Of a stretch of DNA of 7,528 bases, positions 1-5,755 are shown one piece after another (position 1 is the first letter of the stretch; every line of letters starts with the position of its first letter). The stretch spans positions 1 to 7,528 of the forward strand of contig CALLQJ010000352.1 in NCBI GenBank assembly GCA_938014865.1, read 5' to 3'. The notes below the pieces were generated by a model. That model saw nothing but the letters and a program-made list of their open reading frames with translations, was not told the DNA's origin and searched no databases. This DNA comes from an uncultured Fastidiosipila sp. GTDB taxonomy: Bacteria; Bacillota; Clostridia; Saccharofermentanales; Fastidiosipilaceae. A program made the position numbers and the translations under genes.

Positions 1-72
1 CGTTTTCCGTTGCGATCTTCCGTTTGCAAATAAGGAACATCTTTCGGGATGAAACTTTCTCCGGCTGCGGTA
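1..72 (-). other. Non-homologous tail of melA at contig edge; possible assembly junction
   Basis: Up to base 73 the minus-strand protein follows GH4 residue by residue. From base 72 to base 1 it reads a Tyr-Arg-Ser-Arg-Arg start and basic, cysteine-containing residues, where GH4 enzymes have a conserved segment ending near AAMxDPHTA. The next minus frame over the same bases gives the more protein-like AAGESFIPKDVPYLQTEDR, but that does not resemble the GH4 C-terminus either, so a single indel does not repair the gene. I infer a chimeric join near base 72, but a real lineage-specific ending or a genomic rearrangement cannot be excluded. Confidence 0.45.
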
Positions 73-1239
73 GGCCTCAAGGGTCAGAAGCTGCACATTG
101 ATATTCGTCCGGTTCAAAGCTGCCAGGACTTCGGGCAAAGCCCCCACATAAGTCGGCGTCACGCCGGAAGCATCCACCAGGCAGGGGACCTCTACGCAGG
201 CATTCTGCGGCAGATTCGTGATCAGGCCGGTATTGAGCACATTGCCGCCGATTTTATAAGGCTTATTCAGGAGCATGGCCTCCAGAATATAAGATGCATA
301 TTCATTCGTCCGTTCGTGGCTGAGGTCCTTGTTTTCGCTCAGACGCTCCCGGTCCTTTTCCCAGCCCTTGATTTGATTTTCACAGCGGCGCATATACTCA
401 TCAATCGGAATATTATAGGCCTCGATCAGTTCCGGATACGCCGATTTAATAAAATACGGATGATATTCTGCATTGTGCTCACTCGACTCCGTCACGTAAT
501 AGCCGAAGGTCTCCATCATTTCAAAGCGGACCCGGTCATGCTCCGGCGCTCCCATCTCCCGGGCGCGGCGCTTGATCTCCGGATAAAGGTCCTCGCCGTT
601 TTTCGAAATGCTCAGAAGCCAGGCCATATGGTTGATGCCCGCAATCTTCCACTGCAGATCCTCCGTATAGTCCATATCCAAAGACTCCAGCAGATGCGGC
701 ACGCAGACCTGCACCGAATGACACAGCCCGACCGTATTCACCTTGCGGAAGCGCTGCATATAGCCCGTCAGCATGGCCATCGGATTCGTATAATTCAAAA
801 GCCAGGCATCCGGACAGACTTTTTCGATGGCATCCGCAAATTGATCCATGACGGGGAGGGTGCGGAGGGTGCGGAAAATCCCGCCGATGCCCAGGGTATC
901 GGCAATGGTTTGTTTCAGACCGTATTTTTTAGGGATCTCAAAGTCAATCACCGTCGACGGCTTATAGCCGCCGACCTGTACGGCATTGATCACGAAGTCC
1001 GCCCCGTCGAGGGCGTCTTCCAGTTCCTCTAAGCCGATATGCCGGGTAAAAACAGCCCGGCCCTCATTGGCATTCTTGTTGATGTTTTCAAGCATCCTGA
1101 AACTGTCATCCAGGCGCCCGGGATCGATGTCATAGAGGGCATATTCCGCATCGCGCAGACAATCCGTCACCAGACAGTCCCCGATGACATTGCGGACAAA
1201 TACCGTGCTGCCCGCTCCGAGAAAGGTAATTTTAGTCAT
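1..1239 (-). CDS. melA: GH4 alpha-galactosidase (melibiase), C-terminus missing or replaced
   Basis: The product would hydrolyse alpha-galactosides such as melibiose in the cytoplasm by the NAD- and metal-dependent redox mechanism of glycoside hydrolase family 4. Seen: an N-terminal dinucleotide-binding start with GAGS at residues 8-11 and acidic DID at 37-39, ADTLG at 113-117, the family metal/catalytic signature CHSVQ at 173-177, GINHMA at 201-206, TESSEH at 250-255, and LPQNACVEV followed by CLVDA at 343-357. CHS, rather than the CN or CD forms of phospho-glycosidases, and close similarity to remembered E. coli MelA support galactosidase. The ATG at 1239 has AAAGGAG about ten bases upstream. 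The frame is open to base 1 (413 codons; E. coli MelA is about 450). Homology is clear up to LTLEA (residue 389, base 73). The last 24 codons do not resemble the expected helix region, so the true end is unknown. It is divergent from araC and probably activated by it. Confidence 0.9.
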   Translation of the reverse strand, partial: MTKITFLGAGSTVFVRNVIGDCLVTDCLRDAEYALYDIDPGRLDDSFRMLENINKNANEGRAVFTRHIGLEELEDALDGADFVINAVQVGGYKPSTVIDFEIPKKYGLKQTIADTLGIGGIFRTLRTLPVMDQFADAIEKVCPDAWLLNYTNPMAMLTGYMQRFRKVNTVGLCHSVQVCVPHLLESLDMDYTEDLQWKIAGINHMAWLLSISKNGEDLYPEIKRRAREMGAPEHDRVRFEMMETFGYYVTESSEHNAEYHPYFIKSAYPELIEAYNIPIDEYMRRCENQIKGWEKDRERLSENKDLSHERTNEYASYILEAMLLNKPYKIGGNVLNTGLITNLPQNACVEVPCLVDASGVTPTYVGALPEVLAALNRTNINVQLLTLEAYRSRRKFHPERCSLFANGRSQRKT

Positions 1240-1267
1240 AGTCGCTTCGCTCCTTTGCTTTCCGTAA

Positions 1268-1281
1268 TGTACTTATGTATA
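1268..1281 (-). promoter_or_regulatory. Putative melA promoter, weak -35
   Basis: On the minus strand a TATACA -10 candidate lies at 1281-1276, about 37 bases before the melA start. The hexamer 17 bases upstream (CTTTCT) is a poor -35. A good -10 with a weak -35 is common at promoters that need an AraC-type activator, and a regulator of that family is divergently encoded. The start site, near 1268, is inferred from spacing only. Confidence 0.35.
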
Positions 1282-1366
1282 TTTTCGTATTTCCCGAAAG
1301 AAAGGTAAATATATAAATCTTTGTTTTAATAGGCTTCTATGTTTATTATTAATACATAAATACATA
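1274..1366. promoter_or_regulatory. ATACATA repeats in the melA/araC divergent region, possible operator
   Basis: The octamer AATACATA occurs twice in tandem at 1351-1366, and its core appears inverted as TATGTAT at 1274-1280, over the proposed melA -10. A looser match, TATGTTTA, starts at about 1338. AraC-family proteins often bind repeated half-sites near the promoter they activate and their own promoter, so these are candidate sites. The region is AT-rich, so chance repeats are a real alternative. Confidence 0.25.
1321..1349 (+). promoter_or_regulatory. Promoter for the AraC-family regulator gene
   Basis: TTGTTT at 1321-1326 and TATTAT at 1344-1349 are separated by exactly 17 bases, a good vegetative-type promoter. 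Transcription would start near 1356, inside the tandem AATACATA repeat, giving a leader of about 50 bases. That position would allow repression of araC by its own product if the repeats are operators. Confidence 0.5.
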
Positions 1367-1408
1367 TTCAGAACACATCAGCATATATAAAGCATTAAAG
1401 GATACGCC

Positions 1409-2287
1409 ATGAAAAAAACCAGCCGGAATACCCGCCGCAGCCGCGGGAGCATGCGCTTCAGAACCTACCGCGACGAACAATATATGGATCTTAATCTTTA
1501 CCAGTACGGCCGGGAAAAATGTGAGCCGCTGCATTCCTTCGGCCCCTACGTTCGGAATCACTACCTTTTCCACTATGTCATCAGCGGCCGGGGCGTCTTC
1601 GTGCCCGGTCATGCCGAAGCCGAACGTTACGCCTTGAAAGCAGGACAGGGCTTTCTTATTTTTCCGCATCAGGAGACCACGTATTATGCGGATAAAGCAG
1701 ATCCTTGGGAATACATCTGGATAGAATTTGACGGGATGCGGGCGGGTGAAGCGAGCTACCGGGCAGGCCTGAGTCAGGAAGACCCCGTCTACCAAAGCAG
1801 CAGCCCCGAAGCCGGCGAAAAACTTTACGGCCACATGAATACCCTTCTGGAGGCTGAAGAGGCGTCCGGCTTGTACCTCACCGCCCAGGCCTATTTGTTT
1901 CTGGATCAGCTGATTACTTCCTCCGATAAAAAAAGAAAAGCCCGGAATACCCGGCTGCGCGATTTTTACGTCCGTGAAGCCATCAATTACATCGAACGCT
2001 ATTATTACAGCAATATAAGCGTTGAAGACCTCGCCGATGTCTGTGCCCTGGACCGTAGCTACTTCAGCAAAATTTTTAAAGACGCCGTCGGGCAGAGCCC
2101 GCAGCAGTTTCTGATTGCCTACCGCATGGCCAAAGCCCGAGAAGCCTTAAAAAGCAGCTCCCTCCCCATAAAAGAAATAGCCGCGTCCTGCGGCTATCCG
2201 AATCCCCTGCATTTTTCTGCAGCCTTCAAAAAATTCCACGGCGAAAGCCCGAGCAGCTGGCGCCGCCATGCTCAAAACGGCGCTTAA
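1409..2287 (+). CDS. AraC-family transcriptional regulator, probably of alpha-galactoside use
   Basis: This is a 292-residue DNA-binding regulator. Residues about 45-115 (HYVISGRGVFV, then AGQGFLIFP) are typical of the N-terminal cupin-like sugar-sensing domain. Residues about 190-287 form the AraC double helix-turn-helix: ISVEDLADVCALDRSYFSKI is the first recognition unit, and IKEIAASCGYPNPLHFSAAF followed by KKFHGESPSSWRR is the second, including the family ending. The ATG at 1409 has AAAGGA (1397-1402) six bases upstream; ATG 1451 is a less likely start. The gene is divergent from melA by 169 bases, the arrangement seen for MsmR/RafR-type regulators of raffinose and melibiose operons, so activation of melA is inferred. 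Its end faces yitT with a 12-base gap. The family assignment is very secure; the effector is not known. Confidence 0.93.
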   Translation: MKKTSRNTRRSRGSMRFRTYRDEQYMDLNLYQYGREKCEPLHSFGPYVRNHYLFHYVISGRGVFVPGHAEAERYALKAGQGFLIFPHQETTYYADKADPWEYIWIEFDGMRAGEASYRAGLSQEDPVYQSSSPEAGEKLYGHMNTLLEAEEASGLYLTAQAYLFLDQLITSSDKKRKARNTRLRDFYVREAINYIERYYYSNISVEDLADVCALDRSYFSKIFKDAVGQSPQQFLIAYRMAKAREALKSSSLPIKEIAASCGYPNPLHFSAAFKKFHGESPSSWRRHAQNGA

Positions 2288-2288
2288 G

Positions 2289-2316
2289 CAAAAAGCCCTT
2301 CAGGAATTCTGCGGCT
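2289..2316 (-). terminator. Weak intrinsic terminator candidate for yitT
   Basis: On the minus strand AGCC (2316-2313) can pair with GGCT (2297-2294), with a small inner CAG/CTG helix, followed at once by five T residues (2294-2290). The stem overlaps the last codons of yitT and has only about seven pairs, so it is a weak candidate. No better terminator is visible between the two convergent genes. Confidence 0.3.
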
Positions 2317-2983
2317 CGGCCAGCATCTTCTCTTTCTTGTCTTTGCGGAACTTCGGCATATGCAGTTCAAACTGCCCGATGACCACAGAGGACACCACCG
2401 TTGTCAGGAAAGACCAGAATATGCGGCGGAAGGGGATGTAGATCAGGGACAAGCCTAAAACGACAAAGTCCATGATGAAAAAGACCAGGCTCAGACGAAT
2501 ATGAAAGGTATGCGAAATGGCCATGGCCAGGGCATCATCTCCGCCGGAAGCGCCGCCTTGCATAATAATCAGGCAGCAGCCGATGCCGACGAGCAGGCCG
2601 CCGGAAACAGCGGCAAGCAAAGGCAAATGATAGAGGCTCGGAATCACCGGACCGATCGATTCAAAAAGTTTCATGAACCCCGCATAGGCGGCCGTTGCGA
2701 CCGCCGAGGTTTTCAGAAACTGCTTTCCCAAAAGAGAAAAGGCAATGGCAAAACAAACGATATCCAGAAGCGGCGATGTGATTGCCTGACTGATATTAAA
2801 GACTTGTTTCAGCAGCAGGCTCAGGCCCAGAATACCGCCTTCCGTTATCCGGGAGGGGTCATGGACATTGACCATTGCAAAAGCGATAAGCGCGGAACCG
2901 AGACAAATAAATAAGAAATTGCTGCCCGTAAGTCCGAGCAGCTTGCCGGAATGTCCGGCAGCTTCGTCATTAGAACTCAGCAT
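2300..2983 (-). CDS. YitT-family integral membrane protein lacking the C-terminal soluble domain
   Basis: This is a hydrophobic protein of 227 residues with about six membrane segments: NFLFICLGSALIAFAMVNV near the N-terminus, a GGILGLSLLL stretch, then DIVCFAIAFSLL, LLAAVSGGLLVGIGCCLIIM, LVFFIMDFVVLGLSLIYI and FLTTVVSSVVIG. ITEGGILGLS and the GGASGGDD loop are hallmarks of the YitT family, whose transported substrate is not established. Usual members are about 280 residues and end in a soluble DUF2179 domain; here only about 23 charged residues follow the last membrane segment. I start at ATG 2983 because AAGAAGGTG lies six bases upstream. A longer reading from TTG 3013 has no comparable ribosome site, and its extra ten residues look non-coding. 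Translation may be controlled by the structured leader upstream. Family assignment is secure; function is open. Confidence 0.85.
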   Translation of the reverse strand: MLSSNDEAAGHSGKLLGLTGSNFLFICLGSALIAFAMVNVHDPSRITEGGILGLSLLLKQVFNISQAITSPLLDIVCFAIAFSLLGKQFLKTSAVATAAYAGFMKLFESIGPVIPSLYHLPLLAAVSGGLLVGIGCCLIIMQGGASGGDDALAMAISHTFHIRLSLVFFIMDFVVLGLSLIYIPFRRIFWSFLTTVVSSVVIGQFELHMPKFRKDKKEKMLAEPQNS

Positions 2984-3306
2984 GAATACACCTTCTTGCC
3001 ATCGTCGTGTCAAGGAGGCGATGATCAGGATCAGAATTTAAGACCAAAGCGGCGATTCCCGTTTCGGATTGCTGATCAGGCGCACCGTCTCGTCGTCACG
3101 TTAATGGTTTCTGATGCTCTCTTTGTTTGCTGATTTTTCTTAAAAAACTCTGCTCCCCAGTCCTTTGCCGCCTGTCAGGTACTCGCATCAGAGTACCACG
3201 TAAGCTCTTACTCGGTTATTGAGGTTAGCAGATAAAAACTTTTCACCGGCAGGGCACGGATGGCTGATATTGCCGATGAACACCATTGCCCGAAAATAAT
3301 TCGAAC
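2984..3306 (-). promoter_or_regulatory. Long structured 5' leader of yitT, candidate cis-regulatory RNA of unknown class
   Basis: About 320 bases separate the proposed minus-strand promoter from the yitT start. Seen in minus-strand order: GGGCA+ATGG (3291-3283) can pair with CCAT+TGCCC (3263-3252). TTCATCGGCA (3280-3271) can instead pair over ten bases with TGCCGGTGAA (3251-3242), using one G-U pair that would be a C-A clash on the plus strand. The hairpin GGTACTC/GAGTACC (3197-3178) has the loop TGATGC, which is complementary to GCATCA at 3117-3112. A T6 run follows at 3147-3142. The first two helices cannot form together, as in a switch. The sequence matches no riboswitch class I can recall. 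Expression as RNA and any ligand are inference. Confidence 0.4.
2991..3018 (-). promoter_or_regulatory. Hairpin covering the yitT ribosome binding site
   Basis: On the minus strand CCTCCTTG (3018-3011) can pair with CAAGAAGG (2998-2991) with one C-A mismatch and a 12-base loop. The 3' arm contains the AAGAAGG ribosome binding site of yitT, six bases from the ATG. When formed, the hairpin would block initiation, so this is the likely output element if the leader is regulatory. Seven pairs out of eight were checked by eye; stability was not computed. Confidence 0.4.
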
Positions 3307-3312
3307 ATTTTT

Positions 3313-3340
3313 ATAATAGCACGGAAAAAGCGCAAAGCAA
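3313..3340 (-). promoter_or_regulatory. Putative yitT promoter
   Basis: On the minus strand TTGCTT (3340-3335) is followed after 16 bases by TATTAT (3318-3313). This would start transcription near 3306 and create the long leader. It is the best minus-strand promoter I see upstream of yitT. The same A/T run also contains TATAAT on the plus strand (3312-3317), so the direction is not certain. Confidence 0.4.
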
Positions 3341-3417
3341 AGCAGAATCTCCGAAATCCTCAACGAAGTGACGAAAAACAAAGTATAGAATTGTGCAATA
3401 AGTTAAGAAAAGGCGTA

Positions 3418-3439
3418 TATTCTGAAAAAAGGCTATAAT
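3418..3439 (+). promoter_or_regulatory. Promoter region of the MEMO-AMMECR1 operon
   Basis: A perfect TATAAT lies at 3434-3439, about 33 bases before the start codon, with a second possible -10, TACAAT, at 3443-3448. No convincing -35 is placed 16-18 bases upstream; TTGTGC at 3391-3396 is too far for the perfect box. TATTCTG at 3418-3424 and an A-rich run just before TATAAT recur upstream of the lipoprotein gene. Confidence 0.45.
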
Positions 3440-3471
3440 AGATACAATACTATATTTGTAGGAGGAGCTAT

Positions 3472-4896
3472 ATGCCTTTAGTTGGAAGTTTTGTGATGCC
3501 TCACCCGCCCATAGCGGTCCCCGAGGTCGGAAAAGGTGAAGAGGCGGCGATTCCTGCCACGCTGCGCGCTTTTGAGGATGCAGCAGAGATCATAGCGGCC
3601 CTCAGGCCGGACACCATCGTATTGGTATCCCCGCATGCCATGACTTATTTTGATGCTTTCCGCATCGCGGACGTCAAGCGCTGGAAATCGAATCTGGAAT
3701 CTTTTAATGCCCCCGAGGCCCGCGTTGATTTCCCTTACGATCAGGAATTGGCGGAATTTTTAGCCGAGACCGGACGCAAATCCGGCTTCACGACTCTGTT
3801 GGAAGATGCCGGTGAAAGCGAAATGCGCGATCACGGCAGTTTTGTCCCATTGTATTTTATTCAGAAATCGGTCCCGAAATCGACCAAGCTGGTGCGTCTT
3901 TCCTTTTGCGGCTTGGACCACGCCCGCCATGTCGAATTCGGAAGAGTCTTGGGCAAGGCCTTTGACGAACGGCCCGAACGGATTGTCTTCGTGGCCAGCG
4001 GCGACCTCTCGCACCGTCTCCGTACCACCGGTCCTTACGGATTAAACCGCAAGGCCCCGATTTTTGAAAACAAAGTCCTGAGCTATTTAGCCTTGGGGCA
4101 GCTGGAAAAAGTGGCCGAACTCGACCCGGAGCGCTGCGACGAAGTCGGCGAATGCGGGATCCGTTCGATCTGCATGCTTGCCGGCATTATGGAAGGCCGC
4201 GACTATGTGCCGCGTCTCATGAGCCATGAAGCCACCTTCGGGGTAGGCTATGCCATCGCCGCTTTCCTGCCGCCCGAGAGCATGCATAAAGAAGTGCTTA
4301 CGGCCCGCTTTGCCCTGGAAAGCTTTGTGCGGGATGAGCAGAAAAAAGATGAAGACCGCACCGTTATTACCCCGGAGGATGTGCCCTTCATTTCGGAGCT
4401 TAAAAAGCAGCAGGCCGGTGCCTTTGTCTCCTTGCATATGAAACCGGAGAAAGGGCAGAAGGAAGGGCCGCTGCGCGGCTGCATCGGCACCATTTCGGCA
4501 AGCAAAGAGAATCTGGCCGAGGAAATCATTGCCATGGCCATCGCGGCCGGCTGGGAAGACCCGCGCTTTGATGAAATGGAAATCGATGAGCTGCCGAACC
4601 TCGTTTACAACGTGGATGTCTTAGGCGATCCCGAGCCGATCGAGGGCCCTGAATTTCTGGATCCCAAACGCTACGGGGTCATTGTGACCGACGGGATGCG
4701 CAGAGGACTGCTTCTGCCGGATCTGCCGGATGTGACGTCCATAAGAGACCAGGTTGCGATCGCCCGGGAGAAAGCGGGCATCAGCGCCGATGAAGACTAC
4801 CGTCTTGAACGCTTTGAAGTCAAACGTTATCCGGATGAGATTATGATCGACGAAAACACGGTCTTTCCGCCGCTCGGAGAACAGGATGAAAACTAA
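3472..4896 (+). CDS. Fused MEMO1-like / AMMECR1 protein of the AmmeMemoRadiSam system
   Basis: This is a 474-residue two-domain protein. Residues 1-268 are a MEMO domain with the class III extradiol dioxygenase (LigB) fold. Likely metal ligands are His11 in MPHPP, His55 in SPHAM and Glu253 in SHEATFGVGY, with His181 in ASGDLSH as the probable catalytic histidine and DHGSFVPL at 120-127 as the family loop. Residues about 273-466 are an AMMECR1 domain, with the hallmark LRGCIGT at 334-340 and DPRFDEMEIDEL further on. The two domains are separate proteins in many organisms and fused in some bacteria. Their reaction is not established; the system name reflects co-occurrence with a radical SAM enzyme, which here follows with an 11-base overlap. 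AGGAGG at 3460-3465 lies six bases from the ATG. No signal peptide is visible, so it should be cytoplasmic. The metal site is intact, so metal-dependent activity is plausible. Confidence 0.93.
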   Translation: MPLVGSFVMPHPPIAVPEVGKGEEAAIPATLRAFEDAAEIIAALRPDTIVLVSPHAMTYFDAFRIADVKRWKSNLESFNAPEARVDFPYDQELAEFLAETGRKSGFTTLLEDAGESEMRDHGSFVPLYFIQKSVPKSTKLVRLSFCGLDHARHVEFGRVLGKAFDERPERIVFVASGDLSHRLRTTGPYGLNRKAPIFENKVLSYLALGQLEKVAELDPERCDEVGECGIRSICMLAGIMEGRDYVPRLMSHEATFGVGYAIAAFLPPESMHKEVLTARFALESFVRDEQKKDEDRTVITPEDVPFISELKKQQAGAFVSLHMKPEKGQKEGPLRGCIGTISASKENLAEEIIAMAIAAGWEDPRFDEMEIDELPNLVYNVDVLGDPEPIEGPEFLDPKRYGVIVTDGMRRGLLLPDLPDVTSIRDQVAIAREKAGISADEDYRLERFEVKRYPDEIMIDENTVFPPLGEQDEN

Positions 4897-5725
4897 AGAC
4901 AAAGTCACATGCCGCCTTTGCCCGCGGGCCTGCCGGCTCGCCGAGGCGGAGGCCGGTTTCTGCGGCGCCCGTCTGAATAAAGACGGGCGTATTGCGTTAA
5001 GAGCGCCCGGGCTTTTGTCCTCATTGGCCCTCGACCCCATCGAGAAGAAGCCGCTGGCGTATTTCCGCCCGGGAGAAATGATTCTCTCGGCCGGCTTTTT
5101 CGGCTGCAATATGCGCTGCCCCTTCTGTCAGAATTATCAGATTTCAATGCGCCCGCCCGAAGCGGACAACGGGATCGTGTATACGCCCGAAGCGCTCGTG
5201 AAGCTGGCGCTTTCGCTGAAAAAGGCCGGCAATTGCGGCATCGCCTTTACCTATAATGAGCCGCTCCTGGCCTTTGAATACATAAAAGAGGTCTTCACGG
5301 CGGCAAAAAAAGAAGGGTTCGAGACCGTCCTGGTGACGAACGGAAATTTCCTTCAGGACACGATCGAAGACATCGCCCCGCTGGTGAGTGCATGGAACAT
5401 CGATTTAAAGTGTTTTCATGAAGAAGGCTATCGGCGCCTGGGCGGTTCTTTTGACTGCGTGAAGCAGACAATTGAAATTGCCGCAGCCCATAGCCATGTC
5501 GAAGTCACGACCCTGGTGGTGCCGGGCCTGAGTGATAATGAGGAAGACATGAAAAAAGAAGCCGCCTGGCTGGCGTCCGTGGATCCCGGGATTCCGCTGC
5601 ACCTGACGCGCTGTTTCCCGCAGTACCGGGACCGAGGCAGAGAGCCGACGCCGTTAAAGCGTCTGTATGCGCTTGAAGCGATTGCAAAAGATGCGTTACA
5701 CTATGTGCGTTTAGGCAACGTCTGA
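4886..5725 (+). CDS. amrS: AmmeMemoRadiSam system radical SAM enzyme, short form
   Basis: This is a 279-residue radical SAM enzyme. The iron-sulfur motif is C74-x3-C78-x2-C81 in GCNMRCPFCQNYQ, placed in the first third as in pyruvate formate-lyase activase-like proteins. Before it lies the subfamily's N-terminal cysteine set C9, C12, C16 and C26 (CRLCPRAC, then GFCGAR), which may bind zinc or a second cluster. FTYNEP at 121-126 is typical of this group. The gene begins inside the last codons of the preceding gene, with GGAGA five bases before the ATG, so translation is probably coupled. The protein ends at LGNV, where many relatives, as I recall them, continue for about 40 residues with a C-terminal CxxC element. 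I see no sign of that element in any frame downstream, so this is a short form rather than a simple frameshift. The substrate is unknown; the fused upstream protein is the obvious partner. Confidence 0.9.
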   Translation: MKTKDKVTCRLCPRACRLAEAEAGFCGARLNKDGRIALRAPGLLSSLALDPIEKKPLAYFRPGEMILSAGFFGCNMRCPFCQNYQISMRPPEADNGIVYTPEALVKLALSLKKAGNCGIAFTYNEPLLAFEYIKEVFTAAKKEGFETVLVTNGNFLQDTIEDIAPLVSAWNIDLKCFHEEGYRRLGGSFDCVKQTIEIAAAHSHVEVTTLVVPGLSDNEEDMKKEAAWLASVDPGIPLHLTRCFPQYRDRGREPTPLKRLYALEAIAKDALHYVRLGNV

Positions 5726-5755
5726 GGGGGTTCAGTGCGGTTTACGGAGGTGCCC

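Noticed and set aside
855..885. Tandem GGTGCGGAG repeat inside melA
   Set aside because: It encodes Arg-Thr-Leu twice, and the same stretch is nearly repeated in E. coli MelA, so it is ordinary coding sequence.
49..1032. Long plus-strand open frame of 327 codons opposite melA
   Set aside because: It is the antisense shadow of a gene with clear GH4 motifs, lacks a ribosome site and its protein looks like no known family.
2984..3013. TTG start at 3013 for yitT, and TTGACA at 3013-3008 as a -35 box
   Set aside because: ATG 2983 has the only good ribosome site; a promoter using this TTGACA would start transcription at or after the start codon.
2951..3133. 60-codon plus-strand open frame across the start of yitT and its leader
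   Set aside because: No ribosome site or family resemblance; it is antisense to the yitT start region.
3216..3232. ydaO (c-di-AMP) riboswitch, because minus-strand CTGCTAACCTC resembles its 3' conserved block
   Set aside because: None of the other conserved blocks of that class are present upstream at the right distance.
3242..3291. H-type pseudoknot combining the GGGCA stem with the ten-pair helix
   Set aside because: The connecting loops are two and zero bases while the helices are nine and ten pairs, so both cannot form at once; they are treated as alternatives.
3275..3291. Fluoride (crcB) riboswitch, because minus-strand AATGGTGTTC resembles its conserved GATGGTGTTC
   Set aside because: The flanking bases do not pair as the first stem of that riboswitch and the remaining conserved parts are absent.
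3245..3308. Minus-strand small open frame of 21 codons at the start of the yitT leader (leader peptide)
   Set aside because: It has no ribosome binding site and its ATG lies at or before the predicted transcription start.
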